Source: Syntrophosphaera sp035450685 (GTDB taxonomy: Bacteria > Cloacimonadota > Cloacimonadia > Cloacimonadales > Cloacimonadaceae). Taken from it: a stretch of 64,000 bases of DNA. Each line of letters begins with the position of its first letter. Position 1 is the stretch's first letter. The stretch spans positions 124,001 through 188,000 of the forward strand of contig DAOTNF010000001.1 of assembly GCA_035450685.1 (NCBI GenBank). Direction: 5' to 3'. The notes below the pieces were generated by a model that saw nothing but the letters and a program-made list of their open reading frames with translations, was not told the origin of the DNA and searched no databases. Below are positions 54,661-63,662 of this stretch, piece by piece. The position numbers and the translations under genes were made by a program.

Positions 54661-55995
54661 TCAATAGATATATTTCAGTCCGGCGCCCACCGATCTTCTG
54701 ACTTCCTTTATCCAGTTGATCCTTCCGTCTTTATTGCGATCCCGGAAGCTCTCGCTGTATTTGGCGATCAGGAACCAGCGCTTTTTGGAGATTCTGAAGG
54801 TGAGAGACGATCTGATGTCCGTATTGGGTTCATAGAACTTGCGGATGGACATGTGTTCAGTGTTGATCTTGCTGTAAGACAGAGACACGTTTTCCAGGCG
54901 TTTGTACTGGGTGTCCACCCAGACGCTGAACCAGATCGATTTGCCGGTTTTGAGCTTTCTGCCGATCATGTTTTGCCAGGCGAAACGGGTTTTGACCTTG
55001 TGGGAAAAGGTTGCCTGGATGCTTCCGTTCCAGCCACGGGATGCCTTCACGCTGGCCAGGCTCTCCACTTTGGTCACAAAGGGATCAAGCTCATCCTCCT
55101 GCGTCACGGCCCGGTCTTCCTCATAATAATGGTCAAAATAGGCGGGCACATACTGCCCCCCGTAGAGCCTGTACTCCAGATTCACCCGCAGGGCTTTGAA
55201 ATCGGCATAGATTCCGGGCAGGATCACTCCGGAGCCGTAGTTCAGGATGTGGGAAAACTCGACGTAGTGTCCCAAGGTCATCTTCTCATTTTTCACCATG
55301 GGCAGGGTGTAAGCCAGGCCAAAAACGGTGGCGGGCTTTCTGCCCAGCAGGTCAACTTCACAGGCCAGGGAATCCGCCACGAGATGGCGGAGGTTGCCAT
55401 ATTGGTTGGTGTCCGTGGCCAGGGAAAAGCCCAGATTGATCTGATCCAGCACCTTTAGGGTGGAGTCCGGCAGGGGCTTGAAGCGCGCCGCCATTGCCAG
55501 GACAGGTGCTCTTTGCAGATCGGAGGCGAATAGCTCAAAGCTTGGCTGGGTAGGCCAGTGGGGACTGCCTCCCAACATCAGTCCGGTCTTGCGCAGATCG
55601 GGATAGAGCAGCATGTTGGAATAGTTTTGCATCACCAGCCCGTTGCCCAGGGTAAGCCCGGGAAAGCCGCCCAGGTGGAAAAAGAAAGTATCTCCCTTCT
55701 TTCCGTAATTGAGGTAGTAGATCTTGTCCAGCAGGTCTTCCAGTTCGTTCCATTCATCTTTGCGCAGGCTTATGCGCTTGTCGAACAAAAAGTCCAGATC
55801 CAGCCCCAGTCCGAATTTCCAGAGGTTAAACTCCTGGATGAAACGCAGTTGGTAATAACGGACAGAATCCACCTTCTCGTAACCCAGAATGGCGGAAGAA
55901 CTGAATTTGGTCCTGGATTTGACAGTGAAGGGCAATTCCTGGGCCATCAGCCAGAGCGGCAAAAAGAGCAGGGCAAAGAACAAAACTTTTTTCAT
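54661..55995 (-). CDS. Predicted outer-membrane beta-barrel protein
   Basis: 444 residues. Signal peptide MKKVLFFALLFLPLWLMAQE. The rest is alternating hydrophobic/polar strands (YYQLRFIQEFNLWKFGLGLDLDF, FHLGGFPGLTLGNGLVMQN, ALRVNLEYRLYGGQYVP) ending in GAGLKYIY with a C-terminal aromatic, as in barrel proteins. The GNGLVMQN motif recalls GEGLVMEN in the barrel half of the 37844 protein, so they may share a fold. It stands alone on the minus strand beside repeat copy 6. Function unknown. Confidence 0.65.
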   Translation of the reverse strand: MKKVLFFALLFLPLWLMAQELPFTVKSRTKFSSSAILGYEKVDSVRYYQLRFIQEFNLWKFGLGLDLDFLFDKRISLRKDEWNELEDLLDKIYYLNYGKKGDTFFFHLGGFPGLTLGNGLVMQNYSNMLLYPDLRKTGLMLGGSPHWPTQPSFELFASDLQRAPVLAMAARFKPLPDSTLKVLDQINLGFSLATDTNQYGNLRHLVADSLACEVDLLGRKPATVFGLAYTLPMVKNEKMTLGHYVEFSHILNYGSGVILPGIYADFKALRVNLEYRLYGGQYVPAYFDHYYEEDRAVTQEDELDPFVTKVESLASVKASRGWNGSIQATFSHKVKTRFAWQNMIGRKLKTGKSIWFSVWVDTQYKRLENVSLSYSKINTEHMSIRKFYEPNTDIRSSLTFRISKKRWFLIAKYSESFRDRNKDGRINWIKEVRRSVGAGLKYIY

Positions 55996-56268
55996 CTCAC
56001 CTCAAAACAAGCAATACAAGAAAGTGAACACATAGAAACATATTAACCTCGTTTGCCGGAATCACCAGCATTTTTTATGGCCGCAGTAGCGGATTCTCCA
56101 GGCAGGAGCAGGGAATTTTGCTGCCGTAGCGGGCGCTGATGGCCCATCCAGGGGAGGGGCGGCGGGCTGCAAAAAGCGGTGGCGGGCTTGGAAACTCAGG
56201 ATTTTCCTTGACAGAGAGGAAAAAGTTTATTTAAAGGATATAAAACGAAATGGCGGTAACCATACAGT

Positions 56269-57936
56269 ATGGTCTCGATCTTCATCGACGGAAAACTTAC
56301 TCGCTTTCAGAGCGAGATTAAATACGCTTTCAGCTTTATCTTGCAGACCCTGGGATACAGCTATTGCTTTATCTCGGATACAGGAAGGCTGAACAAGAAC
56401 GACATCCTGCTGATCTATGGCTACAACGAACCCACCCCGGAAGACCTCAAAGGCATTGCCCGGCACTATATTACCATCTACATCAAATGCGATCCTGACC
56501 TGTATGACCCCAAAGCTTTCAGCCCGGACAAGCTGCGCAAGTCCATCAGCGAGATCAAGCTGCTCTCCATGACCCCCATCATCAGCTCAAGGAAATTTCA
56601 GTACCCCGCGGAAAACTACTCCGAAAGCAATGTCCACGCGGGGAAGATCAACTTTGACCTGGTGGGAAACATCTTTTTCCATCTGGCGGGCCTGGAAGAA
56701 CGCATCGAAAACAGGCAAGACCCCAACGCGGCATGCCTGGACAGCACAAGTTGCTTCCATCCATACCGTGAAACGCCGTATGTGGACAACCTGCTCTGGC
56801 TGCTGGACAGCCTGATCAAGGAACACACCCGCGCCAAAGGCGTCTATATTGTCCAAAAGCAGTATTGGCCAGAGGCACAGCAATGCGCGGCGACTCTTTC
56901 CCACAGCGTGGACAATCTGCGCAAATGGGATTACGCCTCGCTGTTTCTTTCGGTGGCATCTGATCTGGGCATGTTTTTCACGTTCAACTGGCGCCAGCTT
57001 TGGCACACCATCGCCGGAAAACTGAAGTTTCTCTTTACCAATTACGAGTTGTATTGGAATTTCGATGAATTCCGCGAGTTGGAAAAGGACTCGCGCTGCC
57101 GGAGTACCTGGTTCATCGCCCCGCAGCAGAACGAATATATCAACTACAGCCTGGAGGATCCCGACCTGCAGGAGGAGATCAGCCAGCTGCTTGCCGACGG
57201 CAACGAAGTGGGCTTGCTGATGACTGCCGACAAACCAAATCTGGACGACTACGTGACCCGCAAGCAGATCATGCTGCATCAGATCCACCGCGAACAGATA
57301 GGGGTGAGGCAGTTGGGCTACCGGACAGGCGGGGCACTACGCGAGCTGTACAACAAACTCAGTCCGCAATACAGCCAAAGCACCGCCTGGAGTGAAGCTC
57401 CCGGCTATCCCTTCGGCTTTTCCGTGCCTTACCAGCCCTGGATAACGGGCATAAAAGCGGGGTATTGGGAGTTGCCCACCGTATTCCGGGACAGTTATTT
57501 GAAAGTAAACGCGTACAAAGTATTGCAGTTGGACGACGCCAAACGCACCGTGAAGAAGTTTTTCCAAAACACAAACCGCACCCGGGGCATCTATGGCCTG
57601 GATTTCAGCCTGGCAAGCTACACCGACGTGCATTACAGCAAAAAGCTCTATACCTACCTGCTGGCGCTGCTGAGATCCGGCAAGATCTGGATATGCACGG
57701 CGCAGGAGCTGATTACCTGGTGGGAAAAGCGCTCCCGGGTGACAATCGATGAATCGGATTACGAGATCAGCGTCTATTTCCCTGATGATCTGGAGCATTT
57801 GAGCCTGCAGATTTTCAACGAGGCAAAAATACGTGAAATTGAAGGCGCGCCTGCGCTCGTGGATAACAACCTCATCCGCTTCAGTAACGTTAAAGCCGGC
57901 TCGATTGCTGTGATCAGGCTGCTCAAGGATCAATGA
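56269..57936 (+). CDS. Polysaccharide-deacetylase-like protein, catalytic residues degenerate
   Basis: 555 residues. N-terminal about 120 residues match the head domain found on bacterial DUF7033-type deacetylases (DILLIYGYNEPTPEDLKGIARHYITIYI). From about 205 it has a NodB-like barrel: the metal motif position THDVD reads SHSVD (S211-D215), and the GHEIGLH position reads GNEVGLL (311-317), so the key Asp and His are replaced. STWFIAPQ matches the family strand. The gene starts an operon whose neighbours make surface polysaccharide (GT4, WecA-type). It may be a non-catalytic homologue. Confidence 0.7.
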   Translation: MVSIFIDGKLTRFQSEIKYAFSFILQTLGYSYCFISDTGRLNKNDILLIYGYNEPTPEDLKGIARHYITIYIKCDPDLYDPKAFSPDKLRKSISEIKLLSMTPIISSRKFQYPAENYSESNVHAGKINFDLVGNIFFHLAGLEERIENRQDPNAACLDSTSCFHPYRETPYVDNLLWLLDSLIKEHTRAKGVYIVQKQYWPEAQQCAATLSHSVDNLRKWDYASLFLSVASDLGMFFTFNWRQLWHTIAGKLKFLFTNYELYWNFDEFRELEKDSRCRSTWFIAPQQNEYINYSLEDPDLQEEISQLLADGNEVGLLMTADKPNLDDYVTRKQIMLHQIHREQIGVRQLGYRTGGALRELYNKLSPQYSQSTAWSEAPGYPFGFSVPYQPWITGIKAGYWELPTVFRDSYLKVNAYKVLQLDDAKRTVKKFFQNTNRTRGIYGLDFSLASYTDVHYSKKLYTYLLALLRSGKIWICTAQELITWWEKRSRVTIDESDYEISVYFPDDLEHLSLQIFNEAKIREIEGAPALVDNNLIRFSNVKAGSIAVIRLLKDQ

Positions 57937-59075
57937 AAAAGATACTGCATCTGCAACTGCTGCCGCTGCTCACCGGAGTGCAGAACTTCAGCCTGCATCT
58001 GCTGTCGGGGCTGTCCCCGGATGAGTATGAGATCTGGGTGGCCAGCAAACCCGGAGGAGAGTTTGTGGATGCCGTGCTGGCCAGAGGATTCCACTATCTG
58101 CCAGTTGCCAGCCTGAGGCGGGAGATTTCCCTTTGGGATATCGCCGCTTTCGTGAAGCTGATCCTGCTTATGCGCCGCCACCGTTTCGACATCGTGCACA
58201 CCAATACATCCAAAGCAGGCATTCTGGGGCGCTTGGCGGCAAGACTTTGCGGGGTGCCCCTGATCATCCATACCGCCCACGGCGTTTCGTTCCAGGAGGG
58301 GCAAAGCAGGCTCACGCAGAAGCTGTTTCAAGCCGCGGAGAAGCTGGGCAACCAGCTTTGCGATTGGGTGGTCTTTGTCAACAACTCGGACAGGGAGCGC
58401 TGTCTGGCACTGGGCTTGGTGTCCCCCAAAAAGGCTGTGAGCGTGTACAACGCCATCCCTGTGGATTATGCTGACCGTCTGAGCGGGATAGCCGCCGCAA
58501 GGCGTTACGATCCCCACAAGCCGGATTTCGTGATCGGGTCAACTCTGCGGTTTTCAGAGCAGAAAAACGTGGTTGACTTGGTAAGTTCCGCCTGCCGGGC
58601 CTGCAGCCGCAATCCGCGCTTGCGTTTTATCCTCTTGGGCGAGGGCGAGCTGTTGGGACTGTGCCGCAGGATCGTTGCCTCGCATCGCCTGAACGAGCAG
58701 GTCTTGCTGCCGGGTTGGGATCTTGGGGTTGACAAATGGTTGCCCCAATTTGACGCGTTCATCCTCTATTCACGTTGGGAAGCGCAGCCTTTCAGCATTA
58801 TCGAGGCTATGTATTCGGGCCTGGCGGTGGTGGGTTCGGATATCCCCTCCATCCGGGAACTGGTGGATCAGGACAGCGGCTGGCTGTTTCCCCTGGATGA
58901 TCTGCCGCCTTTGATTGACTTTCTGGCCGGGCTTCCGGGCTGCGCGAAAGATGTGTTTGCAGCCGGGCAGCAGGCGGCAGCCAGGGTCAGGCAGCTTTGC
59001 GACTACCGTCAAATGATGGATGGCTATCTGCGGCTTTACGAGCGGCAATCAGAATCCTCTGAGGGAAGGCTGTGA
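57933..59075 (+). CDS. Glycosyltransferase family 4 protein
   Basis: 380 residues, GT-B fold. Rossmann half includes DIVHTNTSKAGILGRLAARLCGVPLIIHTAHG (about 88-117); the C-terminal half has GSTLRFSEQKN, ILLGEGEL and the donor-binding EAMYSGLAVVGSDIPSIRELV (about 288-310), the EX7E-type motif of GT4. It adds a sugar to a lipid-linked or surface polysaccharide. ATGA overlap with the deacetylase-like gene and GTGA overlap with the next gene, so it is in a tight operon. Substrate unknown. Confidence 0.88.
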   Translation: MKKILHLQLLPLLTGVQNFSLHLLSGLSPDEYEIWVASKPGGEFVDAVLARGFHYLPVASLRREISLWDIAAFVKLILLMRRHRFDIVHTNTSKAGILGRLAARLCGVPLIIHTAHGVSFQEGQSRLTQKLFQAAEKLGNQLCDWVVFVNNSDRERCLALGLVSPKKAVSVYNAIPVDYADRLSGIAAARRYDPHKPDFVIGSTLRFSEQKNVVDLVSSACRACSRNPRLRFILLGEGELLGLCRRIVASHRLNEQVLLPGWDLGVDKWLPQFDAFILYSRWEAQPFSIIEAMYSGLAVVGSDIPSIRELVDQDSGWLFPLDDLPPLIDFLAGLPGCAKDVFAAGQQAAARVRQLCDYRQMMDGYLRLYERQSESSEGRL

Positions 59076-60121
59076 GCGGGGATCTGGCGCTTTGGATCCT
59101 GGGTGGCAGCTTGCTGATCCATCTGCTCACCCACCTGCTGGTTCCAGTCAACATCAGGGTTTCCAACCGCTTTGGGATAGTGGTGGAGCCCAGCGAACGG
59201 CGTGTCCACACAAGAACGATGCCAGAGGCCGGGGGACTGTCTTTCGCTTTGCCGATGATCATGGTAATGCTGGTTTTTTCACTGCGGCTTACTGATCCTG
59301 GCGAAAGAAATGATCTGCTTGCTTTGGCTGGCGTGGGTTTGCTTACCCTGGTGTTTGGAGTGCTGGACGACAAGTATGAAAGCCGGGCCCGCTACAAGCT
59401 GCTATGGCAGATAGCCGTGGGTGTTATGATGTATTTTATCGGCTTCCGGGTAAGCACTCTGACCAATCCGCTGGGATCAGAGTTTGTACTCAACTGGCTG
59501 TCGTTTCCCGTCACGATCATTTGGTATCTGGTGGTGCTGAACGCCATCAACCTGATCGACGGCCTGGATGGCCTGGCAAGTGGAGTTTGCATCATTGTAA
59601 GCGGCGTGCTGCTGATCGTGGGAGTAAAAGAGGGAAACATCCTGGCAACGGCTCTGAGCTCATTTTTACTGGCGGGCAATCTGGCTTTTTTGCGCTACAA
59701 CTTCCACCCTGCCAGGATTTTCTTGGGTGAGACGGGGGCGCAATTCAATGGCTTGATCATCGCGGCTATTTCCACAGCGGGAAGTACCCAGTTCAAAGGG
59801 ATCACTTCGATGACGATGATCATTCCACTTTCCGTTTTGGCAGTACCTTTGATCGATATGTTTCTGGCAGTGTTCCGCCGCCTGGGTGTGGGCAGCATAT
59901 TTGCCGCGGACAAAGCTCATTTGCACCACACCATGCTGGCGCTGGGGCTTTCCCAAAAAACGATCGCGCTGATCGTTTATTTTGTTACCCTGATGTTTGG
60001 CCTGATCGCTATTGGCTTCTCGTTCAGCTCCAAGAAGGTGCTTTTTTCTGTGCTTCTGGGCTTGCTTATACTGATGGTGGTTGTGGCTTACATCCTGATG
60101 CGTTTGGAGAAAAGAAAATGA
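59072..60121 (+). CDS. MraY/WecA-family polyprenyl-phosphate sugar-1-phosphate transferase
   Basis: 349 residues, GTG start overlapping the GT4 stop. Many hydrophobic helices. Catalytic motifs: LDDKYESR (D99, D100), NLIDGLDGLASG (near 157-168) and ADKAHLHHTMLALG (near 278-291), the metal- and nucleotide-binding histidines of the family. Starts a polysaccharide by loading GlcNAc-1-P (or a related sugar) onto a polyprenyl phosphate carrier. It lacks the C-terminal extension of MraY, pointing to a WecA/TagO-type rather than peptidoglycan enzyme. Confidence 0.9.
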   Translation: MSGDLALWILGGSLLIHLLTHLLVPVNIRVSNRFGIVVEPSERRVHTRTMPEAGGLSFALPMIMVMLVFSLRLTDPGERNDLLALAGVGLLTLVFGVLDDKYESRARYKLLWQIAVGVMMYFIGFRVSTLTNPLGSEFVLNWLSFPVTIIWYLVVLNAINLIDGLDGLASGVCIIVSGVLLIVGVKEGNILATALSSFLLAGNLAFLRYNFHPARIFLGETGAQFNGLIIAAISTAGSTQFKGITSMTMIIPLSVLAVPLIDMFLAVFRRLGVGSIFAADKAHLHHTMLALGLSQKTIALIVYFVTLMFGLIAIGFSFSSKKVLFSVLLGLLILMVVVAYILMRLEKRK

Positions 60122-62550
60122 AGAAAACATCTCTGATCCTGCTGCTGGTTTTGTCTTGCCTTGCCCTGGGCGCGGCTAAATGGCAAACCATCACAAACAA
60201 CAGCCATGTGTATGACCTGATGGTCAAAGATGGCGACATCTACTTTTCCAGTTGGGGAGGGGTGCTGAAGATAGGGCAGCCCGCAAATTCCGGTGCAGGT
60301 TTTTCCTCGCTGGAGCAGAAAGGGATCTGGACTACCGCGGATGGACTGGCCTCCAACGACATACGAAATTTGGAATACATCAATTTCTCCAGCAGCCTGT
60401 GGTTGGGCAGCAACTTTGACGGGATCAGTATCGTGAGCCCGGCTGGTGTGCAAAAGATAAATCAAGAGCTTGGTTTGCCGTCTAACAAGGTGACAGGTAT
60501 GGTGGAGTATGGTTCAAAGATTCTGGTAGCCACTTCGGCAGGACTGGCTGAATTCGCTTATCTGGAAAACGTAAATTTCCCCCTCATGCTGCACCAATAC
60601 ACCAATTCCTCCACCAACGGTGGTTTGCTTCATGACGGGATCGAAGCCATTGCTGTAAGCCCGGGAAACTATCTTTATCTGAGCAGCCTGAGAGGCATCA
60701 ATTACGTTCATCTGGATTCTTTGTCCATTTCCAGCGCCTGGCATAGATTCTCGGATTTTCCCGGCACAAGCGGCAGGGCCGCAAAGCTTTCTTTGAATGA
60801 GGACAAGTTGTTGGTGGTCGCGACAAACTCGGTATATCTGCATTCCCTGGATCCCTGGCAAGCAGGCTGGATCACCTTGGGTGCGGACGACGGGATCGTG
60901 GGCGAAGTAATCTCCACTGCCGCCATCGACGCGCAAAACGGAATCTGGATAGCTTATGGGAATTGGAACGAGAATGTATTGAGCTTTTCCCGTGATATCG
61001 ACACCTTGTTCACGCACATTGACCAAAGCGGCAATGTTAAGCACTGGGTTGAGAAAGAGGCAGGACTGGGTGATAAAAGTATAAGCAAGATTGTTTGCGC
61101 CCAGGGACAGGTCTATCTCTGCAGTTGGGGTGACGGGGTCTTTCTCCTGGAGGGTGATTCCTGGAGCCGTTATCAGCCCAATTCCATCAGCTTCCCCAAT
61201 ATCCGCTCAATTGTGACCGACGCCAACCACGTCACTTGGTTTGGCAGCGGCAATATGAACCACATCCCCAACAAAAAATCCGCCCTGGGAGCATGCCGTT
61301 ACAAATCTGGCAAGTGGCAGTCGTTCAATATAGCCAATAGCGGCATCCATACGGACAACATCCTTTCCGTCGCTGTGGATAGCCACAACCGTAAGTGGTT
61401 CGGCACCTACGACGTTACCACAGGCACGCCCGAAGGCTGGGCCAGGGGTGTGTCCGTGCTGGATGATAATGAAGAAGAATATAATTGGACTTATTATATC
61501 AGACCCGTGCTATTGGGTGGAACCGCGCTGCACATTGCAAAAGACCGGCACGATAACATGCTGGTTGCTTGTTACGATGACGGTTTTACGGTTTTCGACC
61601 CCAACGATAATGTGCTGTCCACTTTCACTGTCAAATATACTGTGAATCAGAAGGTGATTTACAGCTACCACAGCGGCAGGCAGTACTTTTTCGGCACATA
61701 CAACGACCCTGGCCTGGTGATCTGGAACCACGACTCCATACCGGTAACGGATGGGGAACATTGGCTGAAACCGCCTCCCCATGAGCTTAACAACTGCGAG
61801 GTTTACGGGGTGGTCTCCGTGCAAAGCCCCTATGAGGGATTGCAGCACTGGATCGCCGCCAGCACGGGTCTCTTCATGTGGGACGAGGAGAACTGGTATT
61901 TGTACGACACATCGGTGAAACGCAAGAAATATAATACCAGCACCGGACAGTGGGAGAACGATCAGCTCTACTACGTGGACGAAGAAAGGCTGTATGGCTC
62001 TGAGAGAACCACGCCCACGGCCATCTATTTGGATCCCTTCAACCGGATCTGGATTGGCAGCCTCAACCATGGCATAAGCATGTACGATCCTGTCACGGAT
62101 CGATTTACCAACTATTTCCAGGGCAATTCGCCCCTGCTCTCAAACTACATTACTGCCCTGGGTTACGACCCTGTGGAAGGCAAGCTTCTGGTGGGCACTC
62201 CGGATGGTCTGAATACCCTCCGGATCGGCATCGCGGAGAAACCTCATGTCAAGTTGGACAAGCTGCTGGTTTTTCCCAACCCCTACTATCCGGACAGGGA
62301 AGGCAAAGCACTGCAGATAGCCAACTTCCCTGATGATGCCTTCCCCGGCAGCGGAAGCAAATGCAGAATTTACAGCAGTTCCGGAGCACTGGTGATGGAA
62401 TTGACCGAGGATGTCGCAAACAGCAACCGCTTTCTCTGGAACGGTTCCAATGCCAGTGGCAAAAAGTGCAGCAGCGGTGTCTATTTTGTGGTGGTTACCG
62501 ATCCGGACGGTAACAAACTCAACGGCAAGCTGGTGCTCTTGCGAGATTAA
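60118..62550 (+). CDS. Secreted propeller protein with FlgD-like sorting domain
   Basis: 810 residues, ATGA overlap with the transferase gene. Signal peptide MKKTSLILLLVLSCLALGAA. Residues about 25-700 are repeated blades like those of two-component-regulator propellers (ISFPNIRSIVTDANHVTWFGSG, DNILSVAVDSHNRKWFGTYD, LSNYITALGYDPVEGKLLVGT). The final 90 residues have VFPNPYYPDREG and SGVYFVVVTDPDG, the FlgD-like type IX sorting pattern. The gene order suggests the polysaccharide operon may include surface-protein export or decoration, but the link is inferred. Confidence 0.75.
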   Translation: MKKTSLILLLVLSCLALGAAKWQTITNNSHVYDLMVKDGDIYFSSWGGVLKIGQPANSGAGFSSLEQKGIWTTADGLASNDIRNLEYINFSSSLWLGSNFDGISIVSPAGVQKINQELGLPSNKVTGMVEYGSKILVATSAGLAEFAYLENVNFPLMLHQYTNSSTNGGLLHDGIEAIAVSPGNYLYLSSLRGINYVHLDSLSISSAWHRFSDFPGTSGRAAKLSLNEDKLLVVATNSVYLHSLDPWQAGWITLGADDGIVGEVISTAAIDAQNGIWIAYGNWNENVLSFSRDIDTLFTHIDQSGNVKHWVEKEAGLGDKSISKIVCAQGQVYLCSWGDGVFLLEGDSWSRYQPNSISFPNIRSIVTDANHVTWFGSGNMNHIPNKKSALGACRYKSGKWQSFNIANSGIHTDNILSVAVDSHNRKWFGTYDVTTGTPEGWARGVSVLDDNEEEYNWTYYIRPVLLGGTALHIAKDRHDNMLVACYDDGFTVFDPNDNVLSTFTVKYTVNQKVIYSYHSGRQYFFGTYNDPGLVIWNHDSIPVTDGEHWLKPPPHELNNCEVYGVVSVQSPYEGLQHWIAASTGLFMWDEENWYLYDTSVKRKKYNTSTGQWENDQLYYVDEERLYGSERTTPTAIYLDPFNRIWIGSLNHGISMYDPVTDRFTNYFQGNSPLLSNYITALGYDPVEGKLLVGTPDGLNTLRIGIAEKPHVKLDKLLVFPNPYYPDREGKALQIANFPDDAFPGSGSKCRIYSSSGALVMELTEDVANSNRFLWNGSNASGKKCSSGVYFVVVTDPDGNKLNGKLVLLRD

Positions 62551-62555
62551 GGGGG

Positions 62556-63662
62556 TCAGTCTCTCAAAGCGAGGCGGGTAAAGATTTCCACACCCAGCTG
62601 AATGCAGGCCTCATCGGGAAGAAACAGCTCTGAGTGCAGGGGATGTTCGCAGCCGCTGCCCAGCCAAAACAGCAGGCCGGGATAGCGGGTGGTAAAGAAG
62701 CCAAAATCCTCCCCGCTCAGGGTTGTTTCCGCTTCCTGCCAGACGGCTCCCGCCTGATGCACAACCTCTTTCAAGGCTGCCACCAAGGCTGGAGAGTTTA
62801 CCACGGGATCGTAGCTGCAGAGCAGGTCAACTTTTGCCGTGGCGCCATACTCGTCCGAGGCTAAGCGGCTGTTGAGCTGGATTAAGTCATTGAGCTGTCC
62901 GCTCACTTCCTTGCGCAGGCTGCGGTGGGTTCCCTCCAGTTTGCAGAGGTCAGCCACCACATTACGGATACGGCCGGCCTCCATCCTGCCCACATGAAAG
63001 ATCACTTTTTCACTCTGTGACAGTCCGGCCACAGATTCCTGCATCAGGTTCATAAACCTGAGGCCAGCCTGCAGGGCATTGATACCTTTCTCAGGATAAG
63101 CCGCGTGGGCAGCCTTACCCCGGAAAGTGACGTCAAATTCCTGTGGGATGGCAAAGAAGACTCCCTCCCGGCTGGATATCTTGCCCAGTTCCATCCCACC
63201 TGACACATGCAGGGCATAGACCTCTTTCACGTCGAATGCCTGGATCAACCCTTCAGCCAAAACTGCTTCCGCGCCTCCCCATCCTTCTTCGGCAGGCTGA
63301 AAGAGAAAAAGCAGGTTGACCCGCGGCTGCTCTGCGCAGATGCGGTCGATCAATCCCATAAGCACTGTCATGTGGATATCATGCCCGCAGGCGTGCATCA
63401 TGCCCTGATTGAGCGAGGAAAAACTGCAACCGGTCTGCTCTGATACGGGCAGAGCGTCCATATCCGCCCGGAACAAGCGGTATGCGCCCTGTCCCTGTGA
63501 ATATTCAATAAGGATGCCCGTATTGGTGCGGAATTCATGGATCTTGATGCCAGGCATCTTTCGCAGGTACGAGAGTAACAACTCTTTCGTCCTGTGCTCC
63601 TGGAAGGCAAGTTCAGGTATCTGGTGCAGCAGCTTTCTAAGCTGGAATAGATCAAGGGTCAT
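62556..63662 (-). CDS. M20-family amidohydrolase (possible acyl-diaminopimelate deacylase)
   Basis: 368 residues from ATG 63662, which overlaps the asd stop (ATGA) and fits an M20 N-terminus; the open frame extends to 63749 without family sequence. Metal ligands: MHACGHDIHMTVLMG, FQPAEEGWGGAEAVL and the C-terminal GSGCEHPLHS. Positions match the M20 amidohydrolase branch, which includes N-acetyl-diaminopimelate deacetylase and hippurate/IAA hydrolases. Its place behind asd favours lysine/diaminopimelate synthesis, but this is inference. Convergent with the propeller gene, 5 bp apart. Confidence 0.85.
   Translation of the reverse strand: MTLDLFQLRKLLHQIPELAFQEHRTKELLLSYLRKMPGIKIHEFRTNTGILIEYSQGQGAYRLFRADMDALPVSEQTGCSFSSLNQGMMHACGHDIHMTVLMGLIDRICAEQPRVNLLFLFQPAEEGWGGAEAVLAEGLIQAFDVKEVYALHVSGGMELGKISSREGVFFAIPQEFDVTFRGKAAHAAYPEKGINALQAGLRFMNLMQESVAGLSQSEKVIFHVGRMEAGRIRNVVADLCKLEGTHRSLRKEVSGQLNDLIQLNSRLASDEYGATAKVDLLCSYDPVVNSPALVAALKEVVHQAGAVWQEAETTLSGEDFGFFTTRYPGLLFWLGSGCEHPLHSELFLPDEACIQLGVEIFTRLALRD

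Noticed and set aside
54243..54701. Open frame of about 150 codons in copy 6, partly matching a minus-strand frame at 44304-44489
   Set aside because: The match comes from the shared repeat read through its palindrome; no ribosome site and no domain.
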